The notes under the pieces: generated by a model | The model's input: only the letters and a program-made list of their open reading frames with translations | What the model was told of the DNA's origin: nothing | Database searches by the model: none | NCBI GenBank assembly: GCA_018267095.1 | Contig: JAFDZC010000018.1 | Location: 248,001-312,000 of the forward strand | Direction: 5' to 3' | DNA from: Bacteroidota bacterium | GTDB lineage: Bacteria; Bacteroidota; Bacteroidia; Flavobacteriales; Flavobacteriaceae | DNA length: 64,000 nucleotides | Made by a program: the position numbers and the translations under genes | Part shown: one piece after another, positions 59,428 to 64,000 of the stretch | Layout: every line of letters starts with the position of its first letter | Position numbering within the stretch: position 1 is the first letter of the stretch

Positions 59428-59430
59428 ATG

Positions 59431-59459
59431 AAAAAGAAAGGCGCCCTCGCAGACGCCTT
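59431..59459 (-). terminator. Terminator of the DUF2723 gene
   Basis: On the minus strand, stem AAGGCG/CGCCTT with a 10-nt loop followed by TCTTTTT. It lies 8 bp after the stop codon and just before the deacetylase start. Confidence 0.75.
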
Positions 59460-59466
59460 ATATTGC

Positions 59467-62400
59467 TTACATATTGTCGCGGTGAAAGCGAGCGAACATT
59501 TGGTTATACGAATTAAACGTAGATTTTTGTTGGTTGAAGAACTCAGTGTCGCCTCGGTCGCGCATCACTTCAACAAGCGTTCTGTAGCGCTCGATGTCGG
59601 TAATGATGTCTATAATTAAGTCATTTTGCTCAGAAGCCTTTAATCCTTTGTAGAACTTAAGATTTTGTTGGTATTTTACAATCAAATCCATGAGCAATTG
59701 ACGGGCCTTTTGTTTTTGACCGACTTCGTAATATCCACCCGCAAACGGATCTACCAATGAATAATAACCATAATATTGAAGCGGCATTTTTTCCATGGCC
59801 AAATCAATAATCTTAGCAGCCTGATCTTTTTGTCCTTGGTTGATGAGTTGTTCCATCAAACGCGCCATGTTGGCTCGATAGGAAATGCTGTTTTTGCGTG
59901 TTTCAGGATCGTGATAAATGGTTTTGAGTTCGCCGTTGCCCCAATCCCATTTCATGACAATGTTATACATCTTTTGACTGTCAATCTGACCCATATCGAG
60001 CGGACTTCCGTCTTTTGGAATCGGTGTGTGTATAGGCACAAGTTTATAAACCATACCGTCGAGTTGCAGATAGTCTTTCATCCACAAATAATCGTCGTCA
60101 CCAAAACTTCCGCCGGTAAAATAAATCGGGCGTTTCCAGTTGTTGTTGGCCAATACATCGAGCATCATCAAACGATTTTTGTACAAAGCTGGGCCTTTGA
60201 TTTCAATGTCGATGTACGGAACAATTGAATCATACTGCGCCGGATTGACCACTTTGTTTTGAATGATGTTGTTTTTGTCAATCGGAATGCGGATTTTGTT
60301 GGTCGGATAAAAGTGGATTTTTTGTCCATTATCCATGTCAATCAAAGTTCGAGGGTCGTCACTGGCAATAAAATGCAGTAAATCTTTGAGATTCCAACGC
60401 GCTTCGGTTTTGGCATTGTGCACTGCATAATCAAGTTTATCCCCAACATATTGGTCATGGGTAAATGAAATTGGCAAACCATCTGATTTATAGGTTTTCA
60501 TTTTCATCTGATCAATGTACCAATCGGTCATAAATAGACTGGTGTTGACTATCTTGATATCGGTTCGAATGCCTTCAATTTCTTGCGCATACCAAAGCGG
60601 AAAAGTATCGTTGTCACCGATGGTAAACAAAATCGCGTTTGGCTCACATGAGTTGAGGTAGTTTTTGGCCATCGCAATCGCGGTATATTTATTAGAACGA
60701 TCGTGATCGTCCCAATTTTGCGAAGCCATCAGCACCGGAGCGGCCAAAAAGCAAAGACCAATGCAAACGGGTCCGGCCAACTTAGGTTGTATATATTTAC
60801 GTGCCGATTCAAACAAAGCATATACGCCAAATCCAACCCAAATAGCAAAAACAAAGAATGAGCCGACTAGTGCATAATCGCGTTCACGCGGCTCAAAAGG
60901 CCTTTCGTTGAGGTATATTTTTAGCGCAATTCCGGTGAATAAGAACAATGCCATCAACACATAAAAACTCTTGAGGTCTTTTTTGGCATGAAACATCATT
61001 CCGGCCAAACCTAATATAAAAGGCAAAAAGTAATACAAGTTTCGGCCTTTGTTGTTCAATTGATCATAGGGTAAATTAGCTTGTGAACCCAAGTGCATTT
61101 GATCAATCGGGGTAATGCCACTGAGCCAGTTTCCGTCAAGCTGATCGTATTTTCCTTGGTTGTCATTTTGTCGACCTACAAAGTTCCACATCAAATAACG
61201 CCAGTACATATAGCCAAACTGGTATTCAAACATAAAACTCAAATTGTCCCAAGTAGACGGTTTTTGAATGTCTAAATATTCACCGTAGCTTTTCAAAAAA
61301 GTGATGTAGCCTTCAGTGTCGATTTGTTTATCGGCATAAGCTTTTCTGAATTCGGAAATGACGTCAACGAGTTCTTTCTCTTCAGAATATTCAGGTTTGA
61401 TTTTAAACTCAGGTTCGCGGGTAAAGCGAATGTAATTTTCAATGTGTTCAGTACTCCACAAACGCGGCAAAATAGCTTTTTGATGATCATCGCTGTTTTG
61501 TTCGGCGTTTTTGTAATTGTTGGTAATAACGTATTTACCGGTTTTGTAATCGCGTTCGTAGTTGGGTGCTTTGTCTAAATAAGGTGTTTCTTCGTCCAAT
61601 CCAGCAAAAGAATCCGTGTATTGCGGACCGTAAAACAAAGGGTTTACGCCGTATTGTTCACGATTGTAATAAGCCAAAACCTCGGCCGCATCAGAAGGTT
61701 TGTTTTCATTGATAACCGTATTGGCATTGGCGCGAATCGGCAACATCATCCAAGTAGAGAAACCAATCAGAATAAATAGAACACACAGAATAATGGTGTT
61801 GTAAAAAATCAAACCTTTTTGTCTGGTATAACGCAAACCAAAATAAAAGAAAGCTACAAACAATAAGGTAACGAAGATGGTTCCTGAGTTAAATGGCAGG
61901 CCAAAATTGTTGACCATATAGATTTCTGTTTTCCCGAAAAATGCCATCGTCAGTGGTAAGAGCAATTTGAAAATGAACAACAAAATGGCTACAACCACAA
62001 TATTCGCTACTACAAAGTTTTTGATGGTGATGGTTTTGTAGTGTTTGAAATAGTACAAAAATCCAATCGACGGAATAGCCAATAAAGCCATAAAGTGAAC
62101 GCCAAAAGACAATCCAATGATTAAACTAATCACCAAAAGCCATTTGTTTCCGCGGGGAGTAAACATGTCTTGTTCCCAACGCAAAGCGAGCCACAAAAGC
62201 AAAGCAATCAGCAACATGGCCATGGCATACACTTCGGCTTCAACCGCATTGAACCAAAAACTGTCCGAAAAAGTAAAAACCAACGCGCCTACAAACGAAC
62301 TTCCGAGAATGACCATTGCATTGTTTGGAGTGATTTCTTCAGGGTCAGTACTGGAAGCAATGATTTTTCGCATGATTATCGTCGACGACCAAAACATAAA

Positions 62401-62679
62401 CAAGATGGTAAACGCGCTTGAAAACACCGACATCATATTGACCATCAAGGCTACATGTTGGGCGTCGGTAGCAAACATCGCAAAGAAAGCACCCATCATC
62501 TGGAAAAGAGGCGCTCCCGGAGGGTGACCTACTTCAAGTTTGGCAGCGGTGGCAATATATTCACCACAGTCCCAAAAACTCATCGTGGGTTCTACAGTCA
62601 GTGAATAAGTAATCAAGGCAACGGTAAAAGCGACCCAACCGATGATGGTATTCCACTTGTTGAAATTGAATGACGTCAT
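59467..62679 (-). CDS. DUF2723 family multi-spanning membrane protein
   Basis: A 1070-residue protein. The N-terminal part has about twelve helices and the family signature SFWDCGEYIATAAKLEVGHPPGAPLFQMMG, with the Asp-Glu-type residues typical of GT-C glycosyltransferases in the first loop. Further features are NAVEAEVYAMAM, FFVFAIWVGFGVYALFESAR and a C-terminal soluble region with IFTIGDNDTFPLWYAQEIEG and PIYFTGGSFG. DUF2723 is thought to act in glycan or lipid-linked sugar transfer at the inner membrane, possibly protein O-glycosylation in Bacteroidetes; substrate unproven. Confidence 0.88.
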   Translation of the reverse strand: MTSFNFNKWNTIIGWVAFTVALITYSLTVEPTMSFWDCGEYIATAAKLEVGHPPGAPLFQMMGAFFAMFATDAQHVALMVNMMSVFSSAFTILFMFWSSTIIMRKIIASSTDPEEITPNNAMVILGSSFVGALVFTFSDSFWFNAVEAEVYAMAMLLIALLLWLALRWEQDMFTPRGNKWLLVISLIIGLSFGVHFMALLAIPSIGFLYYFKHYKTITIKNFVVANIVVVAILLFIFKLLLPLTMAFFGKTEIYMVNNFGLPFNSGTIFVTLLFVAFFYFGLRYTRQKGLIFYNTIILCVLFILIGFSTWMMLPIRANANTVINENKPSDAAEVLAYYNREQYGVNPLFYGPQYTDSFAGLDEETPYLDKAPNYERDYKTGKYVITNNYKNAEQNSDDHQKAILPRLWSTEHIENYIRFTREPEFKIKPEYSEEKELVDVISEFRKAYADKQIDTEGYITFLKSYGEYLDIQKPSTWDNLSFMFEYQFGYMYWRYLMWNFVGRQNDNQGKYDQLDGNWLSGITPIDQMHLGSQANLPYDQLNNKGRNLYYFLPFILGLAGMMFHAKKDLKSFYVLMALFLFTGIALKIYLNERPFEPRERDYALVGSFFVFAIWVGFGVYALFESARKYIQPKLAGPVCIGLCFLAAPVLMASQNWDDHDRSNKYTAIAMAKNYLNSCEPNAILFTIGDNDTFPLWYAQEIEGIRTDIKIVNTSLFMTDWYIDQMKMKTYKSDGLPISFTHDQYVGDKLDYAVHNAKTEARWNLKDLLHFIASDDPRTLIDMDNGQKIHFYPTNKIRIPIDKNNIIQNKVVNPAQYDSIVPYIDIEIKGPALYKNRLMMLDVLANNNWKRPIYFTGGSFGDDDYLWMKDYLQLDGMVYKLVPIHTPIPKDGSPLDMGQIDSQKMYNIVMKWDWGNGELKTIYHDPETRKNSISYRANMARLMEQLINQGQKDQAAKIIDLAMEKMPLQYYGYYSLVDPFAGGYYEVGQKQKARQLLMDLIVKYQQNLKFYKGLKASEQNDLIIDIITDIERYRTLVEVMRDRGDTEFFNQQKSTFNSYNQMFARFHRDNM

Positions 62680-62841
62680 ATAAATGTTTGTAGTTTTTAA
62701 AGCGATACAAAGAAACTATTTTTTTGTGTATGCCCGTTTTGATTCATAAAAAAATCCGAGGCTGTTTATCAACGATTTAAAAAGCGAAGTATTATGTTCA
62801 AAAAATAATTCAATAAAAATTAGAGATTTTTTTTCTAAAAT

Positions 62842-62872
62842 CTTGCTTAAAATAAATTTTGTTATAAATTTG
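62842..62872 (+). promoter_or_regulatory. Promoter of tRNA-Gln
   Basis: -33 TTG (62843-62845), 19-bp spacer, -7 TAAATTTG (62865-62872). The tRNA starts 24 nt later. Confidence 0.7.
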
Positions 62873-62895
62873 CACTCGCTTTACAGCAATGGTAA

Positions 62896-62966
62896 TGGTC
62901 CATGGTGTAATGGTAACACTACGGTTTTTGGTGCCGTCTTTCTAGGTTCGAGTCCTAGTGGACCAA
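62896..62966 (+). tRNA. tRNA-Gln (anticodon UUG)
   Basis: A 71-nt cloverleaf: acceptor TGGTCCA/TGGACCA with discriminator A, D-arm GGTGTAATGGTAACAC, anticodon stem ACGGT/GCCGT around TTTTGGT (anticodon TTG), and T-arm CTAGG-TTCGAGT-CCTAG. The 3' CCA is not encoded. A terminator follows immediately. Confidence 0.95.
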
Positions 62967-62967
62967 C

Positions 62968-63001
62968 AAAAAAGCCTCCTGACTCAGGAGGCTTTTTTTA
63001 T
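62968..63001. terminator. Terminator of tRNA-Gln, shared with the UspA gene
   Basis: A 14-bp stem (AAAAAAGCCTCCTG/CAGGAGGCTTTTTT) with a 3-nt loop and A/T runs on both sides. Confidence 0.93.
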
Positions 63002-63018
63002 TTGTACTATTTTAAAAT

Positions 63019-63843
63019 TTAGATTTTAAAAGTAATCACCGGACGAATAGCGTGATTTACTAAATCTTCACTGATGCTTCCGTTAAAGAAATGCGCAAAA
63101 CCGGTTCTTCCGTGTGTGCACATGCCAATCAAATCAGCATTTACTTTGTTGGCAAAATTCAAAATTCCTTTCTCAACATTGGTGTCGTTGTAAATATCCA
63201 TGCTGTAATTGGTGTAATTGAATTCAGCCATAAACTCGCTCATGATTTTCTCGGCAGTATGTGTTGGCTTGAAACTATTCGGCGTATTTACCATCACTAA
63301 ATTCAGTTTTGAATTGAAAACTTTGGCAAAGTCGAGCAATAATTTGAAAGGTTTTTTGATTTCATTTGAAAAGTCAGAAGCAAAAACAAAATTCGAGGCT
63401 TTGAAATCATTAATTTGATTTTTAATTACCAATACCGGAACGTCCGAGAATCGAACTACTTTTTCAGTGTTTGATCCAATGAACATTTCTTCAAAACCAC
63501 TAGTTCCGTGCGAACCCATCACCACCAAATCCACTTCGTTCTTTTTGATGATTTTCATGATTCCGTCAAAGGCTTTCTCAAACTGAACTGCTTCAGAAAC
63601 GTTGATTCCGTCTAGAAAATCTGCGTCCATTAGTTCTTCAAGATTTTCAAGCGCTTTGTTTTTGTACAGCATGATTTCAGGAATCTGGTGTCCGCTGCCA
63701 ATGGCATCACCAGCTTGATGCGGAAGTTCCAACATGTGTAGCAAAATGATTTCGCTGTTGTTCTCTTTGGCAATCTGTGCTGCCACTCTTAATGCATATT
63801 CGGCGTGTTGTGAAAAATCCGTTGGGACAAGTATTTTTTTCAT
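63019..63843 (-). CDS. Tandem universal stress protein
   Basis: A 274-residue protein with two UspA domains (about 1-145 and 150-274). Each carries the ATP-binding G-x2-G-x9-G-S/T motif: VMGSHGTSGFEEMFIGSNTE and GMCTHGRTGFAHFFNGSIS. It opens KKILVPTDFSQHAEYALRVA. Such tandem proteins bind ATP and act in stress survival; the specific stress is unknown. Confidence 0.93.
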   Translation of the reverse strand: MKKILVPTDFSQHAEYALRVAAQIAKENNSEIILLHMLELPHQAGDAIGSGHQIPEIMLYKNKALENLEELMDADFLDGINVSEAVQFEKAFDGIMKIIKKNEVDLVVMGSHGTSGFEEMFIGSNTEKVVRFSDVPVLVIKNQINDFKASNFVFASDFSNEIKKPFKLLLDFAKVFNSKLNLVMVNTPNSFKPTHTAEKIMSEFMAEFNYTNYSMDIYNDTNVEKGILNFANKVNADLIGMCTHGRTGFAHFFNGSISEDLVNHAIRPVITFKI

Positions 63844-63947
63844 AGTAAAAAAAGTAAAAATTTGTAGATACAGTTTTATTTTTCTGCGTCATAAAGGTAA
63901 TATAATTTTTTTACAAGCTTAATGATTTTTGAATTATAAAAAAAGAT

Positions 63948-63955
63948 TATATTTG
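63948..63955 (+). promoter_or_regulatory. Promoter element near the window end
   Basis: TATATTTG with TTTG (63928-63931) 16 bp upstream. It probably drives the gene starting at 63982 or one further on. Confidence 0.55.
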
Positions 63956-63981
63956 CACCGTTATTTATAGAACGTTAAATA

Positions 63982-64000
63982 ATGAGGGAAGCACTGCTTC
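63982..64000 (+). CDS. Possible gene start cut by the window end
   Basis: An ATG at 63982 is in frame to the window end (MREAL and one partial codon). It lies 26 nt after a promoter element. Too short to identify. Confidence 0.35.

Noticed and set aside
1-64000. CRISPR array, insertion sequence, prophage or rRNA operon
   Set aside because: No regularly spaced repeat series, transposase, integrase, phage gene or rRNA sequence was seen.

Overview
The window looks like a chromosomal segment of a gliding member of the Flavobacteriaceae, most likely Flavobacterium or a close relative. The evidence is gldE-gldD, four proteins ending in type IX secretion (T9SS) sorting domains, a TPP-riboswitch-controlled TonB receptor, a bacterial GGGP synthase, the Bacteroidetes promoter signature (TTTG or TTG, about 19 bp, then TAnnTTTG) at many genes, and a low-to-moderate GC content. 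I saw no phage, insertion sequence, rRNA operon or CRISPR array; most of the window is ordinary core genome.

Layout. 1-5.4 kb: 3' part of a secreted M36 metallopeptidase, dxs, tadA, a DUF3050 gene. 5.5-7.7 kb: RNase G, a 30-residue basic protein and HU on the minus strand. 7.8-11.3 kb: mutY, ssb, gldE, gldD. 11.3-16.1 kb: a metal-binding-like lipoprotein, an EamA transporter, and an M16 pair (one catalytic, one not). 16.4-17.1 kb: rplU-rpmA. 17.1-21 kb: a GH85 endoglycosidase with a coiled-coil lipoprotein, and ahcY. 21.2-25.7 kb: an overlapping operon of a phosphopantetheinyl transferase, GGGP synthase, PnuC transporter, a NadR-like kinase fused to DUF4301, and ArfB. 25.7-28.6 kb: TPP riboswitch, TonB receptor, Rieske-like lipoprotein. 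28.7-36.8 kb: greA, a HIT protein, an orphan histidine kinase, a modular alpha-amylase, a flavin reductase, DUF3127, aat, tag, a queuosine-precursor transporter. 36.9-42.6 kb: a six-gene minus-strand operon of exported proteins of largely unknown function, with a divergent frameshifted beta-barrel paralogue. 42.7-45.4 kb: rplM-rpsI and rpsB-tsf. 45.7-50.8 kb: a LacI-type regulator, an ankyrin protein, a T9SS DOMON protein, a DUF5916 protein. 50.8-53.7 kb: polA. 53.9-57.1 kb: a two-component locus with a PepSY-like protein and two small Lys-rich exported peptides. 57.2-64 kb: metallophosphoesterase, a cysteine-less thioredoxin-fold protein, polysaccharide deacetylase, DUF2723 membrane protein, tRNA-Gln, UspA.

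Best leads. (1) A dispersed element in five copies has conserved flanks around an internal hairpin whose sequence differs between copies while pairing is kept; one copy lies in frame inside the export signal region of the riboswitch-controlled TonB receptor. (2) The two small peptide genes flanking the OmpR-type two-component system share CTTCATTT direct repeats at 11-bp spacing just upstream of the -7 element, as expected for a response-regulator site. (3) The six-gene envelope operon looks like an uncharacterised outer-membrane or periplasmic assembly. (4) A NadR-like kinase and DUF4301 are fused in one frame.

Coordinates and translations were read by eye; no database search was run. Family names rest on recognised motifs and remembered family features. 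Starts were moved downstream where a promoter or signal peptide made the longest reading frame implausible.
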